A DNA stretch of 64,000 bases from an uncultured Paracoccaceae bacterium (GTDB taxonomy: Bacteria; Pseudomonadota; Alphaproteobacteria; Rhodobacterales; Rhodobacteraceae): assembly GCA_913041145.1 (NCBI GenBank), contig CAJWHE010000004.1, forward strand, positions 1-64,000, given 5' to 3'. The position numbers were made by a program, and so were the translations under genes. The notes beneath the pieces were generated by a model that searched no databases, was not told where the DNA came from, and worked only from the letters and a program-made list of their open reading frames with translations. Positions 8,505 through 17,761 of this stretch are shown here, one piece after another; position 1 is the stretch's first letter, and the number at the start of each line of letters is the position of its first letter.

Positions 8505-9587
8505 TTATTTTGAAATTACACTGTCAATAAGCTTCTGTGCGATCGAAGCATACGGCTCAGAAGTTGATCCATCACCATTAGCAACTGGCTTTCCAGCGTC
8601 TCCAGACAATCTAATTTCCAAATCTAAAGGAATTTCTCCCCAAAACGGTAACCCCATTTTAGATGCTTCTGCACGTACACCCCCATGCCCAAAAATTTCC
8701 GCCTCATGCCCGCACTTTGGACAAATATAATTGGACATGTTTTCTATTAACCCAAGCACTGGCACCTTAAGACCATTAAGCATATCAATAGCCTTTTTGG
8801 CATCTATCAATGACACATCTTGCGGTGTGGAAACTATGATTGCTCCACTAAGTTCTGCTTTTTGGCAAAGGCTAAGCTGAACATCCCCAGTTCCAGGAGG
8901 AAGATCAACTATTAGCACATCCAAATCCCCCCACTGAACCTGACCTAACATCTGCTGAAGAGCTCCCTGTAACATGGGCCCACGCCAAACTACCGCTTTA
9001 GAAGGGTCAACCATAAAACCAATAGACATTACAACAACTCCAAATGCCGATAAAGGAATAATAGTTTTTCCATCTGGGGAGTCTGGTCTTCCAGTCAACC
9101 CAAGCATTTTGGGTTGTGAAGGGCCATAAATATCCGCATCCAGTAAACCAACTCGCACACCTTTTTTTGCAAGAGAAACTGCTAGATTTACTGAAACAGT
9201 GGATTTTCCAACACCTCCTTTTCCAGAACCAACTGCTATAATGTGCCGTATACTATCTGGCTTCATGGATTCCACTCTTTGATCAGGATGTTTGCCAATT
9301 TTTAAATCTGGAGGTCGAGAATTCGAACTTGTCTCACTTACGTCTCGTTGGGATGTCAAAACTATAGAGGCCTTAGAGACACCATCAATTGCTTCTAAAA
9401 CCCTTTGGGTATGTTTAACGATAGGATTAAATAGCTCAGCTTCAGAGTTATCTATCTCAATCACAAAACGTACAACTCCATCTTTGATTTCTAAAGCTCG
9501 TATTAAATCTCTAGAAATTAAATTAGATCCTCCAGGAACCTCAATAGAAGATAAACAGTCCAAGACTTTATTTTGCAATGAATTCAT
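8505..9587 (-). CDS. mrp: Mrp/NBP35-family iron-sulfur cluster carrier ATPase
   Basis: Cytoplasmic P-loop ATPase that carries and delivers Fe-S clusters. The 360-residue product has an N-terminal MIP18/DUF59-type domain (about 1-85), a linker, then the ATPase domain with GSGKGGVGKST at 120-130. The cluster-binding CPKC motif is at 289-292. The domain order and length are those of bacterial Mrp (ApbC). It stands alone on the minus strand with about 120 bases upstream before a candidate sRNA on the other strand. Confidence 0.96.
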   Translation of the reverse strand: MNSLQNKVLDCLSSIEVPGGSNLISRDLIRALEIKDGVVRFVIEIDNSEAELFNPIVKHTQRVLEAIDGVSKASIVLTSQRDVSETSSNSRPPDLKIGKHPDQRVESMKPDSIRHIIAVGSGKGGVGKSTVSVNLAVSLAKKGVRVGLLDADIYGPSQPKMLGLTGRPDSPDGKTIIPLSAFGVVVMSIGFMVDPSKAVVWRGPMLQGALQQMLGQVQWGDLDVLIVDLPPGTGDVQLSLCQKAELSGAIIVSTPQDVSLIDAKKAIDMLNGLKVPVLGLIENMSNYICPKCGHEAEIFGHGGVRAEASKMGLPFWGEIPLDLEIRLSGDAGKPVANGDGSTSEPYASIAQKLIDSVISK

Positions 9588-9673
9588 TAATTTTACTCCA
9601 AATAAAAGTTCTTTAACACAAGTTGTGGTAATTGATATGTGTTTTTTGCATATCAGAAATGCTTTAATAATTA

Positions 9674-9702
9674 TTGTCTACATAACCTCAAAAAACTATA
9701 GT
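9674..9702 (+). promoter_or_regulatory. Predicted promoter of the CU-rich double-hairpin sRNA
   Basis: TTGTCT (9674-9679) and TATAGT (9697-9702) are separated by exactly 17 bases, a good sigma-70 match. A start site near 9709 would place it just upstream of the two hairpins and of no coding gene in that direction. Confidence 0.5.
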
Positions 9703-9708
9703 GATCTC

Positions 9709-9799
9709 ACTTAAGCCATAGACGACATTATTCCTCCCTTATGTCTTCTGGTTTTTAAGGTGGCGGTGCATTCCTCCCTGCACCGCCACAAAAATTTTT
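9709..9799 (+). ncRNA. Candidate cuckoo/CcsR-like sRNA with two anti-Shine-Dalgarno loops
   Basis: A roughly 90-nt plus-strand element between mrp and uvrD. Hairpin 1 (9721-9748) pairs GACAT with ATGTC plus two outer pairs and exposes UUCCUCCC at 9731-9738. Hairpin 2 has a perfect 11-bp GC-rich stem (9760-9770 with 9779-9789) whose 8-base loop is exactly UUCCUCCC; flanking T and A runs can extend the stem and it ends in TTTTT, like a terminator. Two hairpins displaying CU-rich anti-Shine-Dalgarno loops are the known layout of cuckoo RNAs, including the stress-induced CcsR RNAs of Rhodobacter, whose consensus CCUCCUCCC is only partly matched here. It overlaps the last bases of uvrD in antisense. 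Confidence 0.55.
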
Positions 9800-12149
9800 A
9801 TAACTCATCTAGAGATTCTGCCAAAATTAAATATTTCTCAATCGGGGCTCTTAATTTTTTTTCTCCAGCTTTTTCAAAAAACACATCAGCATTACCACCG
9901 TCTAAAGCTAGGATAACCCCATAACCAAATTTTTGGTGGAAAACCTTATCATCCACCAAAAATCTCCCATTAAGTACCTCTGCATCCGTTATAGAACTCT
10001 TAATTCCAACTTTAGGTTCTTTATGGATTTTTTTAGAGTTTTGAAGCCTCCTCCACCCTGGAGATTGATACACATCAGCCATCGCCGCTCGTGATTGAAT
10101 GTCATCAGACACAGTATCAGCGTTATCAATGTCTTGATTAATCCTCTCATCCAACTGATAACCATATAGGCCTGGTAAAGTTAAGTTCTCGATATACTCT
10201 ACTGGGATACTATCAATAAATCGTGAAGGAATAGCTGACTGCCACTGCCCGTAAACCTGCCGGCTACCAACAAATGAAATAGTACAAAGTTCCTCTGCCC
10301 GAGTGATACCAACGTATGCAAGCCTTCTCTCTTCTTCCAAGCCTTTCACACCACTCTCATCCATTGAACGTTGCGAAGGGAATAAACCATCCTCCCAACC
10401 AGGTAGAAAGACAGCGGGAAACTCTAACCCTTTAGCAGCATGTAGGGTCATTATGCTAACTTTTTCAACTTCATTGTCCGTACTATTTTCCATAACCAAA
10501 GCTATATGCTCAAGAAAACCCTCCATATTCTCAAATTCTTCCAACCCCTTTATTAACTCTTTCAAATTCTCTAACCTACCACCAGCATCTGGTGTCTTAT
10601 CCTGTAAACTCATCCACATTCCCGTGTAACCTGACTCCTCTAATATTTGTTCGGCCATTTCGATATGAGAAATTGTCCCTTGAATGTACATCTTACGCAA
10701 TCGATCTAGGATATCTAAAAGTAGTCTTAACTGGGTTGCACCCTTTCCTGATATTTTGTTTGATAACAAGCATCCTCTTGCTCCATCTAGTAGAGATTTG
10801 TCAGCTACCCGTGAGTTTTCTCGAATTTTCTGTTGAGCACTGTCACCCAAACCCCTTTTTGGAGTATTAATAATTCTGTCAAAAGCAAGATCATCCCTGG
10901 AAGATACTAATAACCTGAAATAGGCGATGGCATCTCTGACTTCTAATCTCTCATAAAATCGAGGACCTCCAATTACTCTGTAAGGCAAACCTGTCTTTAA
11001 AAACCTATCTTCAAACGCTCTCATTTGATGAGATGCCCTAACCAAAATTGCCACTTCACTTAGGTTATATTTCCTAAGACCCCTAGTACCTACTTGCATG
11101 GCCTCAATTTCATCACTGATCCAAATCGCCTCTTCACCTCCATCCCAGTGACCGATCAATCGAACCCGCTCCCCTCCCTTAGAGCTTGTCCATAATGTTT
11201 TACCTAAACGATTTTTATTTGCACTTATCACTCCAGTTGCGGCTGCCAAAATGTATTCAGTTGATCTATAGTTTTGCTCTAAACGAATTATTTTTGCATC
11301 TTTAAAATCACTCTCAAACCGTAAAATATTTCCTACTTCTGCTCCACGCCAACCATAGATAGATTGGTCATCATCCCCAACACAACAGATATTTTGGTGT
11401 CCTGCAGCCAGCAGTCTCAAGAGTAAGTACTGAACCACGTTAGTATCCTGATACTCATCAACTAAGATATATTTAAATAGTTTCTGGTACCTTTGAAGTA
11501 AGTCTTTATTCTCTTGTAGTAAGGTTACAACCTTAAGTAATAAATCTCCAAAATCACAAGCATTGAGTCTCGTTAAACGATCTTGATACTGGGCGTATAA
11601 AGATCGTCCTAGCCCATCATACTTTTCGTTTTCAGACATCGGTAAGTTTTCTGGCGTAAACGCTCTATTCTTCCAATTATCTATGGTTGAGGCTAATAAG
11701 CGAGCTGGCCAATTTTTTTCATCAATACTCTCAGCTTGAATCAGTTGTTTGAAAATCCTTAATTGATCATCAGTATCCAAAATAGTAAAATTTGGCTCTA
11801 AACCTACAAGTTCAGCATGTTCACGTAGGAAACGAGCACATACTGAATGGAAGGTTCCCAACCACTTAAAGCCTTCCACATTCCGGCCTAATAAGTCGCC
11901 AACCCTGTTTTTCATTTCAAATGCAGCTTTATTAGTAAAGGTAACTGCAAAAATCTGATTAGGGTGGGCACTACCAGTTTTTAACAAATGCACAAATCTG
12001 GCAGTCAATGCTTTGGTTTTACCCGTGCCTGCTCCAGCAAGCATCAAAACTGGCCCTGATAGGCTTAAGACTGCTTCTTGTTGAGGCTCATTAAGTTCTC
12101 TTATATACGGCGGCAGTAGAGGTTCTAAGAGGTCCTGATCTTTACGCAA
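9798..12149 (-). CDS. uvrD: ATP-dependent DNA helicase UvrD/PcrA
   Basis: Superfamily 1A 3'-5' helicase used in nucleotide excision and mismatch repair. The 783-residue product has the Q-motif LNEPQQEAV near 19-27, the Walker A AGAGTGKT at 38-45, the DEYQDTN Walker B, a GDDDQSIYGWRGA motif III, QNYRS, and the C-terminal VSIMTLHAAKGLEFPAVF and RRLAYVGITRA motifs. A Tudor-like tail ends the protein, where VFHQKFGYGVI is seen. The stop is immediately followed by the GC-rich hairpin of the neighbouring sRNA, which may also end uvrD transcripts. Confidence 0.97.
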   Translation of the reverse strand: MRKDQDLLEPLLPPYIRELNEPQQEAVLSLSGPVLMLAGAGTGKTKALTARFVHLLKTGSAHPNQIFAVTFTNKAAFEMKNRVGDLLGRNVEGFKWLGTFHSVCARFLREHAELVGLEPNFTILDTDDQLRIFKQLIQAESIDEKNWPARLLASTIDNWKNRAFTPENLPMSENEKYDGLGRSLYAQYQDRLTRLNACDFGDLLLKVVTLLQENKDLLQRYQKLFKYILVDEYQDTNVVQYLLLRLLAAGHQNICCVGDDDQSIYGWRGAEVGNILRFESDFKDAKIIRLEQNYRSTEYILAAATGVISANKNRLGKTLWTSSKGGERVRLIGHWDGGEEAIWISDEIEAMQVGTRGLRKYNLSEVAILVRASHQMRAFEDRFLKTGLPYRVIGGPRFYERLEVRDAIAYFRLLVSSRDDLAFDRIINTPKRGLGDSAQQKIRENSRVADKSLLDGARGCLLSNKISGKGATQLRLLLDILDRLRKMYIQGTISHIEMAEQILEESGYTGMWMSLQDKTPDAGGRLENLKELIKGLEEFENMEGFLEHIALVMENSTDNEVEKVSIMTLHAAKGLEFPAVFLPGWEDGLFPSQRSMDESGVKGLEEERRLAYVGITRAEELCTISFVGSRQVYGQWQSAIPSRFIDSIPVEYIENLTLPGLYGYQLDERINQDIDNADTVSDDIQSRAAMADVYQSPGWRRLQNSKKIHKEPKVGIKSSITDAEVLNGRFLVDDKVFHQKFGYGVILALDGGNADVFFEKAGEKKLRAPIEKYLILAESLDEL

Positions 12150-12275
12150 TATCTTAATTCCTCTTTTTTTGTTATATTGATCTAATACAGGGATAAAACC
12201 TTAAGTTAAAGCCCGTTCTTATTTTGTTCCTATTATTTTTCTGGACTTTTTTAATAAATAAGGGAAAAAGATCTT

Positions 12276-13397
12276 ATGGACTATCATTCAAAATTTCCTG
12301 CCGTATCAGATCTTAAAAAACGAGCACAAAAGAGAATCCCACATTTTGTATGGGAATATTTAGATAGTGGAACAGGGTTAGAACACACACGAAAAAGAAA
12401 CAGAATCAAACTTGATGAAATAATGTTTTATCCATCAATACTCCACGGAGATATAAATCCAAACCTTAAAACTACTATATTAAATTACGAATATAATTTA
12501 CCTTTTGGTGTTGCACCTGTTGGAATGTCTGGTTTAATTTGGCCTAATGCTGAAAAAATTTTGGCGGGAACGGCAGCAAGACATAATATACCCTACACAC
12601 TTTCAACGGTTGCGAGCCAAACTCCAGAGGACCTGGCTACCCATATCGATAAAAATGCTTGGTTTCAATTATATCCACCTCGAAAAACTGAAATACTAGA
12701 TGATATATTAAAAAGGGTAAAAGATTCAGGGTTTACGACTCTAGTTTTAACTGTCGATGTTCCCGATGCATCAAGAAGAGAAAAGCAGATACGTGGTGGA
12801 TTAACTCACCCACCTAGGCTTACAGGGCGCCTAGGTTTGCAAGCGATTAGTAAACCAGTTTGGTTGGCTAACACTCTTAAAAATGGAATACCAAAAATGA
12901 AGCTAATGCAAAGTTACTCTAACGAAAGAAAGTCTCTCTCTTCTACAGCGCATATTGGATACTTATTAAGAACATCGCCAGACATAAACTATTTAAGGAA
13001 CCTAAGAAAGAAATGGAAAGGAAATTTAGTAGTTAAAGGGATAATGAGAGCAGAAGATGCAAGAAGTTTAGAACAAGAAGGTGTTAATGCTATATGGGTC
13101 TCAAACCATGCTGGCCGTCAATTCGACGGTACATTCTCTTCAATAGAGGTTTTACCAAAAATAAAGGAAGTTACTAAGTTACCGATAATTTTTGATAGTG
13201 GAATAGAAGGAGGCCTAGATATCTTAAGAGCTCTATCATTAGGGGCAGATTTTGTAATGATGGGGGGAGCTTGGCATTACTCTTTAGGTGCTATGGGAAC
13301 AAAAGGTCCCAATCATCTAATTGATATTTTAACAAAAGACTTAATTGCTAATATGGGACAATTAGGCCTTCAACACATCTCAGACATAAAGACCTAA
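12276..13397 (+). CDS. FMN-dependent alpha-hydroxy-acid dehydrogenase (LldD/glycolate oxidase family)
   Basis: Flavoprotein that oxidises an L-2-hydroxy acid to the 2-keto acid. The 373-residue product has the (beta/alpha)8 family motifs: the N-terminal DYHSKFPAVSDLKKRA block, GVAPVGMSGLIWP near 79-90, the phosphate-binding GGLDILRALSLGADFVMMG, and the catalytic SNHAGRQ with H278 and R281. L-lactate is the commonest substrate of bacterial members, but substrate cannot be read from the sequence. It is divergent from uvrD and 45 bases upstream of pepF. Confidence 0.88.
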   Translation: MDYHSKFPAVSDLKKRAQKRIPHFVWEYLDSGTGLEHTRKRNRIKLDEIMFYPSILHGDINPNLKTTILNYEYNLPFGVAPVGMSGLIWPNAEKILAGTAARHNIPYTLSTVASQTPEDLATHIDKNAWFQLYPPRKTEILDDILKRVKDSGFTTLVLTVDVPDASRREKQIRGGLTHPPRLTGRLGLQAISKPVWLANTLKNGIPKMKLMQSYSNERKSLSSTAHIGYLLRTSPDINYLRNLRKKWKGNLVVKGIMRAEDARSLEQEGVNAIWVSNHAGRQFDGTFSSIEVLPKIKEVTKLPIIFDSGIEGGLDILRALSLGADFVMMGGAWHYSLGAMGTKGPNHLIDILTKDLIANMGQLGLQHISDIKT

Positions 13398-13442
13398 AAC
13401 AATTAAAATTTTATAAGTTTATATATTTACGAGGTAATATAA

Positions 13443-15278
13443 ATGGCTGTTTTTTTAAAATGCTTAACAAATGACTTACTACTTAATAAGGTTGAACAAA
13501 GTGGTGCTCTGGCAGGGTTACCTGACTGGGATCTGAGCGACTTATACTCTAGCCCTGAATGCATAGAAATAACGAATGACGTTAATTGGTTGAAGACTGA
13601 GTGTAAAAGCTTTGCTGCTGATTACGAAACAAATTTATCTACGTTGGACGCTAAAGGTATGCTCAACTGCATAACAAGATATGAAACCATTGAGCAGGTT
13701 TCAGGACGAATAATGTCATATGCAGGTCTAAGACACTATCAAGAAACAACAAATGAAACTAGGAGTAAGTTTCTAATTGATAAACAAGATAGTCTTACAA
13801 ATATAACCTCTCATTTAATTTTTTTCTCATTAGAAATAAATAAGCTTGATGAAGTTAAATTAAATAGGCTCTTTAATACAAATAAACAGTTAAACCGGTA
13901 TAAACCAATATTTGATAGGCTTAGAACAATGCGTCCGCATCAACTATCAGAACAATTAGAACATTATATTCACGACCTCTCAACAGTTGGCTCATCTTCT
14001 TGGAACAGGTTATTTGATGAAACTATCTCAGGTTTAGAGTTTAAAGTTTCAAATGATACTATGGGAATAGAGGCTACGTTAAATTTACTTACTGATACAG
14101 ATAGAGCGAAAAGAAAATCTGCTTCACTAGAGCTGGCAAAAGTTTTTAAAAAAAATATCAAAATTTTTACGCGAATTCATAATACACTCGCAAAAGAGAA
14201 ATCAATTCAAGATAAGTGGCGTAAGATGCCAACACCGCAATATGGTCGTCACCTTTCCAATCATGTTGAACCAGAAGTAGTACAAGCTCTTCGAGATGCT
14301 GTGGTAAATGCCTACCCCAAGATTAGTCATAGGTATTACGAAATTAAACGTAAGTGGCTTAAGTTAGAAAAACTTCAAGTTTGGGATCGTAATGCTCCCC
14401 TTCCGCAAGAGGACAGCCCATTAGTGAGTTGGTCAGTTGCAAAAAGGACAGTACTTGAAGCATACGCAGACTTTTCTCCTGAAATATCTGATATTGCAAA
14501 AGCATTTTTTGAAAAGAACTGGATAGATGCCGCAGTTAAACCTGGTAAAGCACCTGGAGCATTTGCTCATCCAACGGTAACAAATGTCCATCCATATGTA
14601 ATGCTTAACTACCTTGGTAAACCTCGAGATGTGATGACCCTCGCCCACGAACTTGGGCATGGTGTACATCAAGTTCTTGCTGCAAGCCAAGGTGAGCTAC
14701 TTTCGTCGACGCCCCTAACACTGGCCGAAACAGCATCTGTATTTGGCGAAATGTTGACATTTAAGAAAGTACTTAAAAGTGCCACCTCAAAGGAACAAAA
14801 ACGTATCCTTCTTGCTGGAAAAATAGAAGATCAAATTAATACAGTCGTAAGACAAATAGCTTTTTATGACTTTGAATGTAAATTGCATGAGGCGAGGTCA
14901 AAAGGCGAACTCTCTTCTGATGATATAAACAAACTATGGATGTCAATTCAAGGATCCAGCCTTGGACCAGCTTTTGAATTTATGGAGGGTTATGAAACCT
15001 TTTGGGCCTATATCCCACATTTTGTACACTCACCATTTTATGTTTATGCATATGCTTTTGGTGATGGTTTGGTGAATGCTCTATACTCATCTTATGAGGC
15101 TGGGTGTCCAGATTTTAAACAAAAATACATAGATATGTTAAAAGCTGGAGGCTCTCAACATCACACAGAGCTTCTTAAACCTTTTGGACTTGACGCCTCT
15201 GACCCGAAGTTTTGGGAGTTGGGTTTAAACTTAATTTCAAATATGATTGATGAGCTCGAAAGCCTAGATGACATATAG
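13443..15278 (+). CDS. pepF: M3-family oligoendopeptidase F
   Basis: Cytoplasmic zinc metallopeptidase that degrades oligopeptides. The 611-residue product has the M3B layout: an N-terminal helical domain starting LPDWDLSDLY and the catalytic domain with HELGH at 402-406, preceded by the PHPYVMLNY-type substrate strand (NVHPYVMLNYLG, 381-392). A downstream ETASVFGEM segment supplies the third zinc ligand. The start has an ACGAGGTAATATA leader containing a GAGG site. It is convergent with rpoH, with only 25 bases between stops. Confidence 0.95.
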   Translation: MAVFLKCLTNDLLLNKVEQSGALAGLPDWDLSDLYSSPECIEITNDVNWLKTECKSFAADYETNLSTLDAKGMLNCITRYETIEQVSGRIMSYAGLRHYQETTNETRSKFLIDKQDSLTNITSHLIFFSLEINKLDEVKLNRLFNTNKQLNRYKPIFDRLRTMRPHQLSEQLEHYIHDLSTVGSSSWNRLFDETISGLEFKVSNDTMGIEATLNLLTDTDRAKRKSASLELAKVFKKNIKIFTRIHNTLAKEKSIQDKWRKMPTPQYGRHLSNHVEPEVVQALRDAVVNAYPKISHRYYEIKRKWLKLEKLQVWDRNAPLPQEDSPLVSWSVAKRTVLEAYADFSPEISDIAKAFFEKNWIDAAVKPGKAPGAFAHPTVTNVHPYVMLNYLGKPRDVMTLAHELGHGVHQVLAASQGELLSSTPLTLAETASVFGEMLTFKKVLKSATSKEQKRILLAGKIEDQINTVVRQIAFYDFECKLHEARSKGELSSDDINKLWMSIQGSSLGPAFEFMEGYETFWAYIPHFVHSPFYVYAYAFGDGLVNALYSSYEAGCPDFKQKYIDMLKAGGSQHHTELLKPFGLDASDPKFWELGLNLISNMIDELESLDDI

Positions 15279-15303
15279 GTTTTTAATAATCGGGCTATAA
15301 ATG

Positions 15304-16191
15304 TTAAATCATTCCTTTTTCTTCGGCCAACGCTCGCATTCGAGATTGTAGTTTTTCGAATGCACGAACTTCTAACTGACGAATTCTTTCTCGGCTAACT
15401 TTATAATGTAAACTTAACTCTTCCAGTGTTGAAATAGTTTCGGTCAATCGCCGTCTAGTGAGGATATCTTTTTCTCTATCATTCAAAATCTCCATGGCAG
15501 ACACCAGAAGCTCTCTTCTGCTATCAAACTCTTCCTTCTCTTCATATTCAGTAGCTTGATCAGCATTTTCATCTTCAAGCCAGTCTTGCCATTGAGTTGA
15601 ACCGTCACCGTCAACAGAAATAACTGCATTAAGTGACGCATCGACCCCAGACATTCTTCGGTTCATTGAGTCAACCTCAGTTTCTTTTACATTTAGTTCT
15701 GAGGCTATTCGTTTTCTATTCTCAGGTCGTAAATCTCCCTCTTCAAACGCTCCTATTCTATTTTTTGCCTTCCTTAGGTTGAAAAATAGTTTTTTCTGAG
15801 CACTTGTCGTACCTAATTTTACTAAACTCCAAGAACGTAAGACATATTCTTGAATTGAAGCACGAATCCACCACATGGCATATGTTGCAAGTCGAAAACC
15901 TTTATTTGGGTCAAATTTTTTCACCGCTTGCATAAGGCCAACATTAGCCTCAGAAATCACTTCAGACTGAGGCAATCCATAACCCCGGTAACCCATTGCT
16001 ATTTTTGCGGCCAGTCTTAAATGAGACGTCACCAACCGATGTGCAGCATCGGTATCTTCGTGATCAACCCAGCGCTTAGCCAGCATATACTCCTCCTCTG
16101 GCTCCAACATTGGGAACTTCCTTACCTGTTGAAGGTATCTACTTAAACCGCCATCAGGGGTTGGAGCGGGTAAATTCGAGTAGTTAGACAT
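15304..16191 (-). CDS. rpoH: Heat-shock sigma factor RpoH (sigma-32)
   Basis: Alternative sigma factor directing RNA polymerase to heat-shock and, in Rhodobacter relatives, photo-oxidative stress promoters. The 295-residue product contains region 2 (LRLAAKIAMGYRGYGLPQSEVISEANVG and MWWIRASIQEYVLRSWSLVK, with the RpoH-box QKKLFFNLRKAK just after) and region 4 with an SRERIRQLE helix-turn-helix. Length and motifs fit RpoH rather than RpoD. It lies downstream of rluD on the same strand with a 144-base gap that could hold its promoter. Confidence 0.98.
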   Translation of the reverse strand: MSNYSNLPAPTPDGGLSRYLQQVRKFPMLEPEEEYMLAKRWVDHEDTDAAHRLVTSHLRLAAKIAMGYRGYGLPQSEVISEANVGLMQAVKKFDPNKGFRLATYAMWWIRASIQEYVLRSWSLVKLGTTSAQKKLFFNLRKAKNRIGAFEEGDLRPENRKRIASELNVKETEVDSMNRRMSGVDASLNAVISVDGDGSTQWQDWLEDENADQATEYEEKEEFDSRRELLVSAMEILNDREKDILTRRRLTETISTLEELSLHYKVSRERIRQLEVRAFEKLQSRMRALAEEKGMI

Positions 16192-16335
16192 TTACATTGT
16201 ATCCTTTACTATAATTAACAGGTATTTACTGAATAGGTTTCTTTCAAGTACTAAGGATAACAAAAGATTTCTATTATTTTAGTTAAGAATGTAAATAGGA
16301 AAATTTTCTGCATCAGAAAATTAGAAGCTGGATGG

Positions 16336-17373
16336 CTATGCTTTAACGTTCAGTTTATCAATTAATTTAGAAAAATCTTCTGGCACTGGGGTAGTGAAGT
16401 GCATATTTTCATTACTAACTGGATGTGTAAAACCTAGTTCAGATGCATGCAAAGCCTGCCTAGGGAACGATTTTATTGAGGTTTGTGTCGTTTCAGAAAA
16501 TGCTTTCCCTGGCATTTTACGCTTCGATCCGTAAACAGGGTCTCCAACCAAAGAATGTCCAACATAGGTCATATGAACTCTGATTTGATGAGTGCGACCT
16601 GTCTCCAACCAGCACTCAATTAACGATAAAGCCGCTGGAGTGCCAAACTTTTGTAAGACTCGTGCTCGTGTTACAGCGTGTCTTCCTCCATTTTTAATTA
16701 CCGCTTGCCTCTGCCTTTCATGTCTATGTCGTGCAAGGTTACCCACAATTTTAAGAATATTTCCAGATTCAAATCCCACTCCTGAAATACCCAGTAACCT
16801 GGGATCAGCAGCATCGGGAACTCCGTGGCATAAAGCAAGATATTTTCTTGTCACACTATGTTTCTCAAACTGTTTTGCCAATCCATGGTGAGCAATATCT
16901 GATTTTGCTACTACAAGTAGGCCAGATGTATCCTTATCAATCCTGTGAACAATTCCAGGTCGACGTTCACCTCCAATGCCAGAAAGAGTATCTGAGCAAT
17001 GGTATAAGAGAGCATTTACCAAAGTTTTATCAAGGGATCCGGGTGCAGGATGGACAACCATACCGGCTGGTTTGTTTACAATTATTAAGTATTCATCTTC
17101 AAAAACTACATCTAATGGTATATTTTGTGCTACTGTTTCTAAAGTAGTAGCTTCTGGGATTATTATTTTCCATATTTGTTTATCCAACACCGTGAAGTCA
17201 GCTTCTGTAACAATAACACCCTTCAAGCTAACAGCTCCATTATGTATTAAGCGCGTTGCATAAGATCTACTCAAATTTAAAGAGGCTGGTGCATAAGCTG
17301 CCAGTGCTTTATCAAGGCGAGTAATACGATTGCCAAATATTTCAATTTCTATAGAACGCGAGCCTTTATTCAT
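16336..17373 (-). CDS. rluD: RluA-family 23S rRNA pseudouridine synthase (RluD-like)
   Basis: Makes pseudouridines in helix 69 of 23S rRNA if it is the RluD orthologue. The reading frame is open further upstream (to 17526), but I place the start at the ATG at 17373, giving 345 residues beginning MNKGSRSIEIEIFG, because the upstream extension lies on top of the divergent gene and does not look like protein of this family. An S4 RNA-binding domain (RLDKALAAYAP) precedes the catalytic HRIDKDTSGLLVV motif and a RTHQIRVHMTYVGH segment. No strong Shine-Dalgarno precedes the ATG. Confidence 0.9.
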   Translation of the reverse strand: MNKGSRSIEIEIFGNRITRLDKALAAYAPASLNLSRSYATRLIHNGAVSLKGVIVTEADFTVLDKQIWKIIIPEATTLETVAQNIPLDVVFEDEYLIIVNKPAGMVVHPAPGSLDKTLVNALLYHCSDTLSGIGGERRPGIVHRIDKDTSGLLVVAKSDIAHHGLAKQFEKHSVTRKYLALCHGVPDAADPRLLGISGVGFESGNILKIVGNLARHRHERQRQAVIKNGGRHAVTRARVLQKFGTPAALSLIECWLETGRTHQIRVHMTYVGHSLVGDPVYGSKRKMPGKAFSETTQTSIKSFPRQALHASELGFTHPVSNENMHFTTPVPEDFSKLIDKLNVKA

Positions 17374-17674
17374 GAGTAAAACATCGGGATTAGATCCCTC
17401 CAATATAAGATTTCTTCGCATTTTAGTAACTACCCTGACATTTACAATGATCGCAGGGATAATAATTGTGATAACCCTTCTTGTTATCAAATTACAACCT
17501 TCAAAACTTAAATTACCACAGGACATATCCCTACCAAAGGGTACAAAAGCGATTTCTTACTCTCAGGGGTCTGATTGGATAGCCATAACTACATCAAACG
17601 ACAAAATACTAATCTTTGATAACAAAACAGGGGAAATCAAAAACGAAATAAATATAAATAGGGAGAGAAACTAA
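17372..17674 (+). CDS. Small single-pass membrane protein, DUF6476-type
   Basis: The 100-residue product begins MSKTSGLDPSNIRFLR, has one transmembrane helix at about 15-39, and a soluble tail with a TISYSQGSDWIAITT-like beta segment followed by ILIFDNKTGEI, resembling one blade of a beta-propeller. I recognise this as a Rhodobacterales family (DUF6476) that sits divergently beside rluD; its function is unknown. An upstream in-frame ATG at 17330 is rejected as lying inside rluD. The start codons of this gene and of rluD share the four bases CATG. Confidence 0.72.
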   Translation: MSKTSGLDPSNIRFLRILVTTLTFTMIAGIIIVITLLVIKLQPSKLKLPQDISLPKGTKAISYSQGSDWIAITTSNDKILIFDNKTGEIKNEININRERN

Positions 17675-17684
17675 TAATCTAAGT

Positions 17685-17761
17685 TGGTACCACCTCCCCG
17701 GTTTGAACGGGGGACCTCCTGATCCACAATCAGGCGCTCTAACCAACTGAGCTAAGGCGGC
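17685..17761 (-). tRNA. tRNA-His (anticodon GTG)
   Basis: Complete cloverleaf on the minus strand: acceptor GCCGCCT with AGGTGGT (7 bp, two G-U pairs), D-arm GCTC/GAGC, anticodon stem CCTGA/TCAGG with loop TTGTGGA, T-arm CCCCG/CGGGG with loop TTCAAAC. The discriminator is A and CCA is encoded. The base before position 1 is T, so the usual G-1 identity element of tRNA-His is not encoded; absence of G-1 together with A73 is a known trait of many alphaproteobacteria. Confidence 0.97.

Noticed and set aside
16242-16248. CTTGAAA upstream of rpoH as a sigma-32 promoter
   Set aside because: No matching heat-shock -10 element is found at the required spacing, so autoregulation by RpoH is not supported.
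17374-17526. N-terminal extension of RluD by 51 residues
   Set aside because: The extension lies antisense to the small membrane protein and is not like the start of the pseudouridine synthase family; the ATG at 17373 fits better.
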